This document shows, piece by piece, positions 32,931 to 43,237 of a stretch of 64,000 bases of DNA. The DNA is from Serripes groenlandicus. Taxonomy: Eukaryota; Mollusca; Bivalvia; Cardiida; Cardiidae. A model generated the notes under the pieces. That model worked only from the letters and a program-made list of their open reading frames with translations. It ran no database searches and was not told where the DNA came from. The DNA is taken from NCBI GenBank assembly GCA_031761405.1, contig JASEVX010000007.1, forward strand, positions 36,708,849 through 36,772,848, in the 5' to 3' direction. Within the stretch, counting starts at the first letter, position 1. Every line of letters begins with the position of its first letter. A program made the translations under genes and the position numbers.

Positions 32931-33414
32931 CTCTTTCCAACTTGCAGATTGAATTTGAAGCATCAGCCTCGACATTTGTATGTCAAAGAGAAATAAAGCT
33001 CTATCAAAAAACTTTTTTATCCTCAATGTTTCTTTCCTGAATCAAGACCATAGTTATCTGAACAGTATTCATATCCTCATAATTTGTTTTGAAAAACAAA
33101 TATATATCGGGTAACAAGTAATAGGTTTGCAATAAAAGAAAAATGGACTCATTCAATCCTCTAGAATGGTGCTGGATTTCAAAAGAACAACCTTTCACAA
33201 TTTGTTTGGAAATATCAAAAAGAAAGGGGACAAGATAAAAATCAAAATCCAATTTCATAACAAAAATAGATCTAACCTTAGAAAATTATTCTCATTTGTC
33301 ATTTTTGAAATGTAATTGATACTGGGAGACTTTTCCAATAATTTTTTCATAATTCTGTTGTGTTTTTGCGAAAACTCTTTTCTAACTTGATACAGTCAAC
33401 GTCTGACACCTTCT
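32931..33414. other. No recognised feature
   Basis: AT-rich, with one short minus-strand frame (33004-33258) that shows no domain. Confidence 0.4.
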
Positions 33415-33569
33415 ATCTTTGCAAACATATAACAAATTTGCAGCAGACAGCTTTAAAAATGTTTACCCCCCAAAAAATAGAAAATCTCTATGAATGTTGA
33501 ATTTTTAAACAAACTTGAATAAATTGTCTGCTGCAGATGCCTCAAAATGCATCTGTGGGAAAGGGTTAA
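33415..33569 (-). mobile_element. TTAA-MITE, centre deleted
   Basis: TTGCAAACATATAACAAATT left, TTGCAGCAGACAGCTTT, then directly TTGTCTGCTGCAGATGCC and TGTGGGAAAGGGTTAA. Confidence 0.8.
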
Positions 33570-33590
33570 TACAGAAGACATAATTATAAT

Positions 33591-35120
33591 ACAAGAGGAC
33601 CATGATGGTCCTATATCGCTCACCTGATTTAATATAACTTAGTAAGAGGTCACCCAAAGAACACTTGCTATACACATATAAGGAAAATAAGCTCCGCCCC
33701 CTGATGGCCATGTTTTTCAACGGATCAGAATAATTTGAACAAGTTAATGTCATATTGCAAGCAATACAAAAGTCCCCTACTGGACCTTTGACCTCTAAGT
33801 GTGACTTTGACCTTTGAGGTACAGGCCTGTGTCTTGTGTGCCACATGTCACCTCATCATGGTGAATATGTGTGCCCAGTAACTTGGGAGTCCTATGAAGT
33901 ATGGTTGAGATGTGAGCCTGACAAGGTACAGTCCTATCAAACAGTACTAATATTTGACCTCTAAATGTGACCTTGACCTTTGAGGTACAGGCCTGGGTTT
34001 TATGTACGACAAGCCACCTAATCATTGTGAACATGTGTGCTTAGTAACATGGGAATCCTTTGTTGCATGGTTGAGATGCGGGCTGGACAAGGTATAGTCC
34101 TTTCAAACAGTACTCATTTTGTCCTTTGGTCTCTAAGTGTGACCTTGACGTTTGAGGTACAGGCCTGGGTCTTGAGCAGGACATGCCACCTCATCAAGGT
34201 GAACGTTTGTGCCAAGTTTTTTAGAAGTCCTATGATGGATGGTTAAGATGCGGGCTGGACAAGGTTAGGTTGGACTGACGGACTGACAGACAGAGTCAAC
34301 CAAACCTATAGTTCCTAAACCGGTCTCTGACAGGTAGGGGGCCAATAATCCTGAAAGAGAGATTTTTAAAGTTTTCACCATTTGTACATATAGGGAAAAC
34401 AAGCCCCTACCCCCGGAGGCCATTTTTCTCAATGAATCAGAAACTGTGAAGAATCTTCATAGAGGGTCATCCATGAAACATTTGTGCCAAAATTATTTAC
34501 AAATCGGGGCATTAATTCTGGACAAGAAGATTTTAAGTTTTCTCCATTTATACATATATGGAAAACAAGCTCCACCCCCTAATGGTCATATTTTTCAATG
34601 GATCAGAATAATTTGAACAATCCTTAGAGAGAGTCACGCATTAAGGAACATCTGTGCCCAATTATTTTTAATCTAGCCAATACTTAGGACTTTTAAAGTT
34701 ATCGCCATTTATACATATAGTGAAAACAGCCCCTTACCGCCAGAAGCCATGTTTTCAACGGTTCAGAATACTTTGAACAATCTTGGTAAAGGATCATCCA
34801 AGAAACATTTGTGCAAAATTATTTTCAAATTGGGCCCGTATTTTGGACAGTAGATTTTTAAGTTTTCTTCATTTATACATATAAGTAAAACAAGCTTCGC
34901 CCCCCTGGTGGCTATGTTTTTAACGGATTTGAATAATTGGAATTTTTTTTTAGTGGAGAGCCACCCAAGGAACAACAATTTTCAAATCTTACCAGTTTAA
35001 TTGAAATTGGCCCAATAGTTTAGGAAGGTAATAATGTTAAAAGAAAGCGTCGATGACTATGAACAATTATTGACCATGGACACAGGTTATTCACTTAAAT
35101 TGCGCTCATGTGAGCTAAAA
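33591..35120 (+). mobile_element. ACAAG/hairpin element interrupted by a second one
   Basis: 5' ACAAGAGGACCATGATGGTC: the hairpin GAGGACCATGATGGTCCT keeps pairing although its bases differ from GAGGGCC..GGCCC of other copies. The core has ~165-bp monomers with CATTTATACATATA, CGCCCCCTGATGGCCATG and GGATCAGAATAATTTGAAC. The 3' hairpin is worn to GCGCTCATGTGAGC (ending 35115). Confidence 0.75.
33755..34349 (+). mobile_element. ACAAG/hairpin element, AGTCCCCTAC subfamily, nested
   Basis: AAGCAATACAAAAGTCCCC start; three and a half monomers of the type at 12.67-13.78 kb (ACAGGCCTGGGT, GTGACCTTGACCTTTGAGG); GGACTGACGGACTGACAGAC tail; AGGTAGGGGGCC end. Confidence 0.82.
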
Positions 35121-35227
35121 AAAAGAGAACTTGTTGTTTCTTCAGGTTATTTCAAAACAGACAACTTTAAACATGTCATATAAGGTAAATGGTTAATGTA
35201 ACAGTCGTAACTACCTGTTTTCATTTT

Positions 35228-35268
35228 GATGCCTCTGCAGCAGACAACTTTTGAAACCATTGTTCGCA
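35228..35268 (+). mobile_element. TTAA-MITE left-half fragment
   Basis: TTGATGCCTCTGCAGCAGAC and AACTTTTGAAACCATTG. The rest is missing, and the region to 35569 is otherwise unrecognised AT-rich DNA. Confidence 0.6.
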
Positions 35269-35569
35269 GCAAGCTTGTGACATTTTAGTGTGCCATAATC
35301 TTGTGCAAGCTCACTGTATTCTTTGTAAGATTGTAGTCCTAATATATTATGCTTGCTGGTGCATGCAAGGAAATTTAGCTTGTGTATAACTCTTGTTTTG
35401 CAAACTTCCTGTAAGATTCACGCAACCTTAGAATCATTTAAGATCCAATTTCAAACTTGCAAAAGTAAAATGCATGCTTATCATTAGTAAGTCACAAGCT
35501 TAGTATGATTGTGAATGTTATCATGCCGCGACCTTTCCCCAATATTAATTAAACTTGAGGTTTTCGTTT

Positions 35570-35700
35570 GGGATGGAGAAATTGTTCATAATATTTCTCC
35601 TTTAACCACAATGTTTTTCATTATAATGCTTCCATTTATAAAGATTTTCATTCATCCTAGATGTGTTCAAAGTCATCTGTTGCAGATTTCGTTTTTTTGT
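35570..35700 (+). mobile_element. TTAA-MITE, right-half fragment without terminus
   Basis: GGAGAAATTGTTCATAATAT, ACCACAATGTTTTTC, CATTTATAAAGATTTTC and AAAGTCATCTGTTGCAG. Confidence 0.65.
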
Positions 35701-35732
35701 CAGAATGTTTTAAGGTTGCTTACAAATGCAAG

Positions 35733-36213
35733 TTAACCTTTTCCCGCATACTGTATTGAGGGCTTAGCGTGAAACGGTTGTAACTAAAAACCTATTTTGA
35801 AAACCCTGGTTTAGGGGTCATTTCGACCACTTTGTAAACAATGTAAATTGAGGTGCCATTGCTCGTTCTAATCGTGCTAAATTTCCATTGTTTACCAAGA
35901 AAAAAAATATTAATGCTCATCAAGACTTTATGGCTAGGTGATTAACCTGGGTAAAAAAATACCAATTTTAGTTACAACCGTTTCACGCCAAGCCATCGGT
36001 ATACAGAAGTTTTCTGACAACTATGCAGCAGATTACTTTTGAAAACATTGTGGCAAAAGCAGAAATTGATCATAAAGAGCTTTTTTTTTCAGTTTGCCAC
36101 AATGATTTCAACTCCATTCAATAGTAATGCTTTCATTTATAGAAATTTTCCATATTTTTGTCTAGATATTTTCAAAGATGTCTGCCTGACATTTGCTGTA
36201 TGTGGAAGGATAA
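35733..36213 (+). mobile_element. TTAA-MITE split by another TIR element
   Basis: Left TTAACCTTTTCCCGCATAC (35733-35751) continues at 36001 as ATACAGAAGTTTTCTGACAA, through CACTTTTGAAAACATTGTGG-like sequence to GCTGTATGTGGAAGGATAA. Confidence 0.82.
35751..36006. mobile_element. Unidentified MITE with ~36-bp TIRs
   Basis: CTTAGCGTGAAACGGTTGTA (35763-) followed by ACTAAAA is the inverse of TTTTAGTTACAACCGTTTC at 35976- continuing ACGCCAAGCC. About 250 bp, non-coding. The target duplication is short (TA or ATAC-like; ends are ambiguous by a few bases), so Tc1/mariner-like is possible but unproven. Confidence 0.8.
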
Positions 36214-36268
36214 ATCCTTACACCACTGCATCAGTCATTATGGTTTTCCCGAGCATGTGAAGGAAGAT

Positions 36269-36590
36269 TGTTTGATTGATTGTTTGGTGTTTTACGCCAT
36301 TTTCATTAATTTTTCAATCATATCACAGCGTTTCATGGGTAACTTACCAATAATACTGCTCCATAACTCCTGAAGCCAGCCAGTCAGGCGTATAACCCGG
36401 CAACCCCTGAGCACCAAGGAGGGCAGCCATTACTAACATTTTCACAAGTCTTATGTGAAGAAAGGCAGCGACTACTACCATTTTGTCAGTATTTTGTTGG
36501 GAAATGACCAGGGATTGATCGAACCCACCAGTCTCCCACTCATGAGGCAAAAACACTTTAATCACCACATCACCGATGTGGTATGTTGCT
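36269..36590 (-). mobile_element. tRNA-derived SINE, minus strand
   Basis: Starts at the (TTGA)n tail and TTTTACGCCATTTTCA (inverse of the GGCGTAAA core), includes TTTTTCAATCATATCACAG, and ends with TTGATCGAACCCACC (inverse B box) and AATCACCACATCACCGATG (inverse A-box side). Confidence 0.78.
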
Positions 36591-36632
36591 CAAAGCAGCT
36601 CTTCAATCTTCAATACAAGATCTTTCTGCTAT

Positions 36633-36848
36633 TATAACCCTTTCCTACATACAAAAAATGTGCAGCAGATAAATTTGAAAACATCTGGGTTTTCACTGAA
36701 ATTGAAAGTTAAATTATTGAATAGAGTTGAAAATATTGTAGCAAAAGGAGAAATTGCTCATCATGAGCAATTCTCCTTTTGCCACAATGTTTTCAAAAGT
36801 CACCTGCAGCTTATTTGCCAAAATGCATCTGTAAATGGGAAATGGAAC
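36633..36848 (-). mobile_element. TTAA-MITE, nearly full-length, right end worn
   Basis: TATAACCCTTTCCTACATAC left, a perfect central palindrome ATTGCTCATCATGAGCAAT, TTTTCAAAAGTCACCTGC, right AAATGGGAAATGGAAC. Confidence 0.82.
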
Positions 36849-37081
36849 ATTTTATCATGGTTCATTGGACTAGAAACAATTTGTCAAAATGTCATATCTT
36901 GTTTGGACCCAAATCCATTCAAACAAATAATTTTCTCATTGTTATAGAACCCCATGTATTGTCAAACATTTAGCATTACCAATTGCTGCATAGGCAACTT
37001 ACCAGTCACAGTTACAACATCATCAGAGCTCTAGATAAGGAGCATAACTTACAGTCTAAAATCCTTATTTGTCATTCGAAC

Positions 37082-37148
37082 CCTGTGTTGTGGGTACTCA
37101 AAAGAATCGTCCCAGTAAGACGATTCTTTTGAGTACCCACAACATAGG
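37082..37148. repeat. 30-bp near-perfect inverted repeat, 7-bp loop
   Basis: Arms 37082-37111 and 37119-37148 match at 29 of 30 positions (TGTTGTGGGTACTCAAAAGA core); loop CCAGTAA. Not tied to any repeat family here. Confidence 0.95.
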
Positions 37149-37692
37149 ATTTTGTTGAGTTATAAGAGAAATATTGGGGGGAAAAGACCTGTTCACTCCC
37201 TCTTATCTTGTCCTCTGTGTAACATCAAATTTTTTCGTACAAGAAAACAGAAAGATCTGCTCAAATAGAAAGTTACACTGGAATAGAAGGGATATATATC
37301 TGTAAAAAGGAGAAATAGCAAAAGACAAGATTGTTTCCTCCTTTCCTTGGAAACATCTCAGAGTAGTTATCCTAGCATATACCCTGAGTAACGGAGTAAT
37401 TTCATCTGGATAAGGGATTAAATAGGGAAACAAATATTCTGCATCATGATAAATTCATTATGACAGGATATTTGCAAATAGTTTGTAATGAGCTCTAAAG
37501 CAGGCTAGGGAATACAGACTGAGAATAAACATAATAGGGCATGTTACAATCATGTATGTACAGATTCTACTAGGATGGACACCATTTTATATTTAGTTTC
37601 TATTTCTGCTATATGAATCAGAAAATGTTTAATGTATATGTCAGAGGAAAACCAACCTTTGGGACAAAAGAAAATCTAAATCTCTAAGATTT
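37149..37692. other. No recognised feature
   Basis: A GAGAAATAG / TTTCTCCT trace near 37310-37345 may be MITE debris; nothing else recognised. Confidence 0.4.
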
Positions 37693-38116
37693 TGGGAGAC
37701 AGTGGTGCAGAGGTAGAGCGTTGGCCACTCGTACCAAAGGTTCGGGGTCCAAGTCCTGTGATGAGAGGGTTCTGACTTCGGGATTTTTCCACACAAACAA
37801 TGCAAGTACTCAGGTTAACCCTTTCCCTCATATAGACGCTTTCTGACGCCTCTGCAGCAGACGGCTTTTTGAAAACATAGTGACAAAAGAAGAAATTGCA
37901 CAAAACGTGCAATTTCTCCTTTTGCCACAATGTTTTCCACTTTTTGTCATAGGTTATCCATTCAATTACGGAGATATTCTATTTCTTGACAAAATATGTT
38001 CGAAGTCGTCTGCTGCAGAATTGTCCTATGAGGGAAAGGGTTAAGTCTCCAGTAAGCAGACATCAAGCATGATTTATATAAGCTGAAGGCTTGCTTTCGC
38101 ATTTGATGTAAAATAA
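37693..38116 (+). mobile_element. tRNA-derived SINE, second copy, split by a MITE
   Basis: GGGAGACAGTGGTGCAGAGG head, the B-box region mutated to GGTTCGGGGTCCAAGTCC, GGATTTTTCCACACAAAC body; resumes after the MITE with AAGCAGACATC and ends AAATAA. The left third is about 85-90% like the copy at 5.8 kb by eye. Confidence 0.82.
37815..38044 (+). mobile_element. TTAA-MITE, young full-length copy inside a SINE (230 bp)
   Basis: TTAA at 37815 and 38041; stem GCAC-AAAAC-GTGC. Its target is the TTAA that stays empty in the SINE copy at 5914-5917. Confidence 0.95.
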
Positions 38117-39143
38117 ACAAGCAAATTCAGAGAATTATGGTCCCCCGCTTTGGGGGTCTTATTGGTTGGGTTGCAACGCTTCCTGGCATATTGTAGGCAA
38201 AGGTCATGGTGAAGGTCAAATATTTGGTACTGATGGAAAGGGCTTGTTGTAAGGAATACACATGTAAAATATGAAAGCAATACTTGTTATGGTTCAGAAG
38301 TTATGCTCAAAGTTAACATTTTTGAAATGTAGGTCAAAGGTCATGATGAAGGTCACAAGGTCAAAAATATGGGTACTGATGGAAAGGGCTTGTCACAAGG
38401 AATACATATGTGAAATATGAGAGCACTACCTCTTATGGTTCAGAAGTTATGATAAAGATTAAAATTGTGGAAATGTAGGTCAAAGGTCATGGTGAAGGTC
38501 AAAAGGTCAAATATTTGGTACTGATGGAAAGGGCTTGTTGTAAGGAATACACATGTAAAATATGAAAGCAATACTTGTTATGGTTCAGAAGTTATGCTCA
38601 AAGTTAACATTTTGGAAATGTAGGTCAAAGGTCATGATGAACGTCACAAGGTCAAACATATGGGTACTGAGTGAAAGGGCTTGTCACAAGGAATACACAT
38701 GTGAAATATAAAAGCCCTACCTGTAATGGTTCAAAAGTTATGATCAAGGTTAAAGTTTTCAAAATGTAGGTCAAAGGTCACGGTCAAAGGTCAGAAGGTC
38801 CAAAAATATGATACTGACGAAAAGGTCTTGTCACAATGAATACACATGTGAAATAAAAAAGCCCTACCGGTTATGGTTCAAAAGTTATGATCAAGGTTAA
38901 TATTTTTAAAATGTAGGTCAAAGGTCAGGGTCAAGGTCACAAGGTCAAAAAAATTGGTATTGATGAAAAGGGGTTGTCACAAGGAATACACATGTGAAAT
39001 ATGAAAGCAGTACCTATTACGGTTCAGAAGTTATGACCAAGGTTAAAGTTTTTGTGACAGCGTGACGGACTGACGGACGGACGGACTGACTGACGAATGA
39101 GAAATAATAGTCCCCGCGCTTTCGCTAAGCGGGGGACAATAAG
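38117..39143 (+). mobile_element. ACAAG/hairpin element, CCCCCGC subfamily, full-length
   Basis: 5' ACAAGCAAATTCAGAGAATT then GGTCCCCCGC. The core has about six ~146-bp monomers, with GTAGGTCAAAGGTCATG at 38329, 38475, 38620, 38765 and 38912. Tail GACGGACTGACGGACGGACG (39062-). 3' hairpin GTCCCCGC..GCGGGGGAC (39111-39138) then AATAAG. Confidence 0.87.
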
Positions 39144-39150
39144 TTTAAAC

Positions 39151-39298
39151 TTAACCCTTTCCCTCATACGGCAATTCTGCAGCAGACGACTTAGAACATA
39201 TTTTGTCAAAACATAGAAAATCTCCATAATTGAATGGATAACCTATGACGAAAAGTGGAAAACATTGTGGCCAAAGGAGAAATTGCACGTTCTGTGAA
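39151..39298 (-). mobile_element. TTAA-MITE, young subfamily, right half lost
   Basis: TTAACCCTTTCCCTCATACG left, ATTGAATGGATAACC, GAGAAATTGCACGTTCTGTG, then an A-run. Confidence 0.88.
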
Positions 39299-39701
39299 AA
39301 AAAAAAGGAAACAAAGAGAAATATAAACAAAACTATTATTTTCCTTACATGCAAGCGTCTATTCACAGAGACATATAATCCAGGTACCAACGAAGCGTTT
39401 TATTTATGAAAAAGTTAATTTAGTAAAACATGTAGACGCAAATTTTCAATTCCCAATTCCATGGGTATAGGTCATATATTCCCAAAATTACCAAAAAAAA
39501 ATCTGCATTAGTATCATATTGACTAAAAGGGCCACATAACAAGAAATACGTATTTCAGGATTTTGATCTTCCATGTTTGCCATCATGTCTCAGACATGCA
39601 TCCAGGAAACCTCTAAAGAACAGTTAAGACTAAAAGATGAGTATACATGTGTGCAATTAAATCAGAATTACCATTAACTTCAATATCTAAATGATTGCAA
39701 T
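39299..39701. other. No recognised feature
   Basis: AT-rich. A sequence with short runs of A, no gene or repeat recognised. Confidence 0.4.
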
Positions 39702-40165
39702 ATAACCCTACTAATCCACCTGCAGACGCATTTGCAGTAGATGAATTTAAATAGCAATACAGCAAAAGGATTGATTGATTGATTTGGGCTTAATGCCGTT
39801 TTCAACAATTTTTCAGTCATATCACGTCGGCCAGTTCACATACTCACGTGTTTCCTAGCTTTCTCACACTAGTATTCCACACAAAATACTTTCCAAGCAA
39901 CTGGCTGTTTTTACACATAGACTGTTAGCCTATTGGTGTGAGGTGAATGGTGAAATGTTTTGGCCAACCTGGGACTCAAACTCACAACCCCTTGACTGAC
40001 AGCCCGCCTCGCTACCGACTGGGCTACCGTGGCAAAAGGAGAAGTTGTTCATGATCAGCAATTTCTCCTATTGTGACAATGCTTTTAACTCTATTCAATA
40101 GTGACACTTTCATTTACAGAGATTTTCATTAATTTGTATTTTCAAAATCCTCTACTGTAGTTTTA
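39702..40165 (+). mobile_element. TTAA-MITE split by a SINE
   Basis: Left part TATAACCCTACTAATCCACC to ACAGCAAAAGGA; right part resumes at 40031 with GGCAAAAGGAGAAGTTGTTC and runs to TCCTCTACTGTAG. Both halves have the same orientation signature. Confidence 0.8.
39774..40030 (-). mobile_element. tRNA-derived SINE with target-site duplication
   Basis: The minus strand reads TAGCCCAGTCGGTAGCGAGG (A box), GTGAGTTTGAGTCCCAGG (B box), and a 3' core inverse to GCCGTTTTCAACAATTTTTC, ending in (AATC)n. GCAAAAGGA at about 39765-39773 and 40033-40041 is the target duplication within the MITE. Confidence 0.87.
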
Positions 40166-40194
40166 AACCCTTAACTACATTCAGATGCATTCTG

Positions 40195-40380
40195 GTCCAT
40201 TTATTCTAACACCAGGGAATCAGTCATTACAAATTTTAACAACACAATCCTCAGCACCAAAAAGGAAAAGCCATTACTTCAATTTTTTCTAAAGTATTTG
40301 ATATGACCTGACCGTAGAGCGAACCCACTGTCTCCCACAAAATTATGAGACTTATCAAGATAATGGTTAAATATGTAAGT
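40195..40380 (-). mobile_element. tRNA-derived SINE fragment
   Basis: CAGTCATTAC, AATCCTCAGCACCAAAAAGG, AAAGTATTTGATATGACC and GAGCGAACCCACTGTCTCCC match the minus-strand SINE group (36.3, 48.6, 62.0 kb). The 3' core is missing. Confidence 0.7.
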
Positions 40381-40389
40381 AAAATCCTT

Positions 40390-40531
40390 ACAATCAAATA
40401 GATTTGAAAAGATTGTGGCAAAAGGAGAAGTTGCTCATTTTGATCAATTTTCCCATATGTCACTACGTTTTCAAATGTTGCCAGCTGCAGAGGCATCAGA
40501 ATGTGTCTGTATGATGGAAAAGGGTAAGGCC
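40390..40531 (-). mobile_element. TTAA-MITE, right half
   Basis: TCAAATAGATTTGAAAAGAT, TTGCTCATTTTGATCAA centre, CAGCTGCAGAGGCATCAG, right GTATGATGGAAAAGGGTAA. Confidence 0.75.
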
Positions 40532-41059
40532 TAAAGTGATAAACAATGGGAACCCAATAATTATGTCCATGTGCTGATATTTTTTCCCAAGATAAAGAAC
40601 TACAGGCCATTAAAAATTCATGAAAAATCTGCCAAATCTATTGTCAAAAGATATATAGGAATTTAAAAAATTTATTTCGGCAGGATCAAGATGAATGGCA
40701 ATCTCCCCATGGCATTGTTAAACAGACATCATCAGCCCTGTGATAAGAGGATTTGACAACGCTGCCATTCTCTCTAAAATTCATGTCCTTATATTTAACA
40801 AATTCTCATGGAATACCAATCGTAGTATTTTTGAGCCAGCCATTGTGAAAAGGTATGAAGTAGCTTTTATAAACAGCATAGATCCAGATGAGCCTGTGCA
40901 TCCACTCAGTCTGATCATCATCTACACTTTTTACGATTTACAAACATCAGCTTGTTAGATTTGTCAACTTGTGTTGGTTCCAGTGGGACAAAAAAGATAT
41001 ACAGGCTGATCTGAACATTCACAAGTCAGAACTATCATCTTAATGTATCGTTATGACCT

Positions 41060-42180
41060 GAACTGTTGAAACGATGGTTTTTTGGCAGTCTGATTATCCA
41101 ACATTTACACTATCAACCAGGTAACCAATATGTGATGCTCTAAAATTTATACTACTGGCTGGATTACCAAAGTGTGATGTTTAACATTCACCCTACTGGG
41201 AAACAAATGTTTCATTTTCTAACATTTACACTACAAACTGAGTTACCAAACTTTGATGTTTAACAATTACCCTAGGGACTGGGTTACAAAAGTTTCATTT
41301 TCTAACATTTACACTACCAACTGAGTTACCAAAATTTGATGTCTAACATTTAAACTACAAACTGGGTTACCTGGGTTTGATTATCTAACATTTACACAAC
41401 AATCTGGATTACCAAAGTTTGATGTTTAACATTTACACAACAGACTGGATTATCTATGATGTCTAATATTTACACAACTAACTGGATTATCTATGATGTC
41501 TAATATTTACACAACTAACTGCAATGGTTACCAATATGGACTCAGTCCCCAAAGTTTGATGTTTAACATTTACACTTCCAACTGGTAACTACTATGGACT
41601 GGTAAACCAAAGTTTGATGCTCTAACATCTACACTACAGACTGAGTTACCAATGTTTTATTCTCTAACATTTACACTTCCAACTGAGTTATCAGTTTGAT
41701 GTCTAACATTTACACGTCTTGCTTGAATACCAAAATTTGATAATCTAACATTTACACAACAATATAGGTTACCATAGTTTGATGTTTAACATTAACACAA
41801 CTGACTGGGTTACCACAGTTGATTGTCTAACATTTACAAAATGGGTTACCAACATAAGCGTCTTTAACATTTACACAAAATACTGAGTTACCAATATTTG
41901 ATGTCTAATATTTATACTACCAACTGGCTACCACTAAGAACTCAGACACCAAAGTTTGATGTCTAACATTTACACTTTCAACTGGTAACCACTTTGGACT
42001 GGGTTATGAAATAGTGATGCTGTTACTTGTACACTACAGACTGGGTTACTCAAGTTTGATGCTGTAACATTTACACTACAGACTTGGTTATCAAAGTTTG
42101 ATGCTGTAACAATTACACTACAGACTGGGTTATCACAGTTTGATGCTTTAACATTGACACTACAGTCTGGACAGGGGTGC
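41060..42180. repeat. ~40-bp minisatellite, about 1.1 kb
   Basis: Roughly 27 diverged units of the form ACTGGGTTACCAAAGTTTGA then TGTCTAACATTTACACTAC, with a few short units near 41440-41520. Units at the right end (41980-42170) are the most alike (GATGCTGTAACA), suggesting growth there. Confidence 0.9.
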
Positions 42181-42189
42181 AGAAATCCA

Positions 42190-43237
42190 CTGCCCGACTC
42201 ATCAGACACGGGTTATTTTATGGTCAGGCAAGTAGGATTTCCCTGTTGACTTGTCCGCGGGCAAGTTCAAATGCTCCAATATATATATCCACCAAATCAT
42301 TTTAACTCTGAATATGTCGCCAATATATACAGGCATGCAGTATAGTAATAACTCGCGAACTCGATAAATTACGACCCGAAATCACTGATTGCATTACGTG
42401 TACTTTCACTTTTAGCCTTGCGGAAGTTAACAAATCTCGTTTTCACTGCGAATAAAACAGGGAACCAGGATTTGTGCACAATTAGGGTGAGGTAAAAAAC
42501 CGAGTAGAATTGCAGGTTCGTTTTCATTAATTGAAGGGAGTCCTGTTTGTCTTTGTTTGTGGATGTAAATTTACAATGTGTAAATCTTATTGTATGTAAC
42601 TGATACACGATAACTGAAGTGTAACTAATCCCTACACACTTATTACAAGACATAGATTAATCCAATAATCAAGTGTAGAAAAAAGAAAGAAGAATATTCG
42701 CAGAAGAAATTGTATCGGCGAAATCCGGGTACATTTATAGATCGGTCTCCTATGGTACAAAAGGACCGACTTATTGTTGAACACTTTCATATTTTTTCTT
42801 AAGATTTCGCGCATGGCTGTCCAGCTATGAACAATACAAAGGTTACATGAAAATTCAAATCAGAAAAACAAAAATTTTATGGGGTTTTCATCTTTGAAAT
42901 TGAATCAATTTCAATAGAGAAATACGAAGGACCCGTATGTTATGAACCCCATCATTTGGCATTCTTGGTTCTTATCGATCAGATGAATCAGCACTAAAAT
43001 TCATTGATTTCAAATAGAAGACAATTTGTTATTTAACTTAATACACTAACAAATTAAAATTTAAACCACTGATGGTTAGTTAATTTATTCTTTAAATTCA
43101 ATAAGAGCAAGCATTTTCCGACGTCTAGATTTTGACCGTTTTTTTGTGTTTACCTCGAATTACAATGTTGTTCTGTTCACGTCTGCATGATATTAAGATT
43201 TGCATTGTCTGCAAGTTGTATGGATCGGGGATTTTTA
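42190..43237. other. Long unrecognised stretch
   Basis: Some CpGs around 42240-42440 and 42700-42820. A minus-strand open frame of 94 codons (42369-42653) shows no domain and its N-terminal half is low in protein-like composition. No repeat recognised. Confidence 0.35.

Noticed and set aside
37119..37160. A Rho-independent-type terminator at the 30-bp hairpin
   Set aside because: The window is eukaryotic, there is no upstream gene, and the downstream T-run is weak.
40165..40531. A single MITE split by the SINE fragment at 40195-40380
   Set aside because: The possible left end near 40170 reads in one orientation and the right half in the other; only the right half is annotated.
42369..42653. 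A 94-residue minus-strand protein
   Set aside because: No domain, no clear splice or start context, and composition not distinct from AT-rich background.
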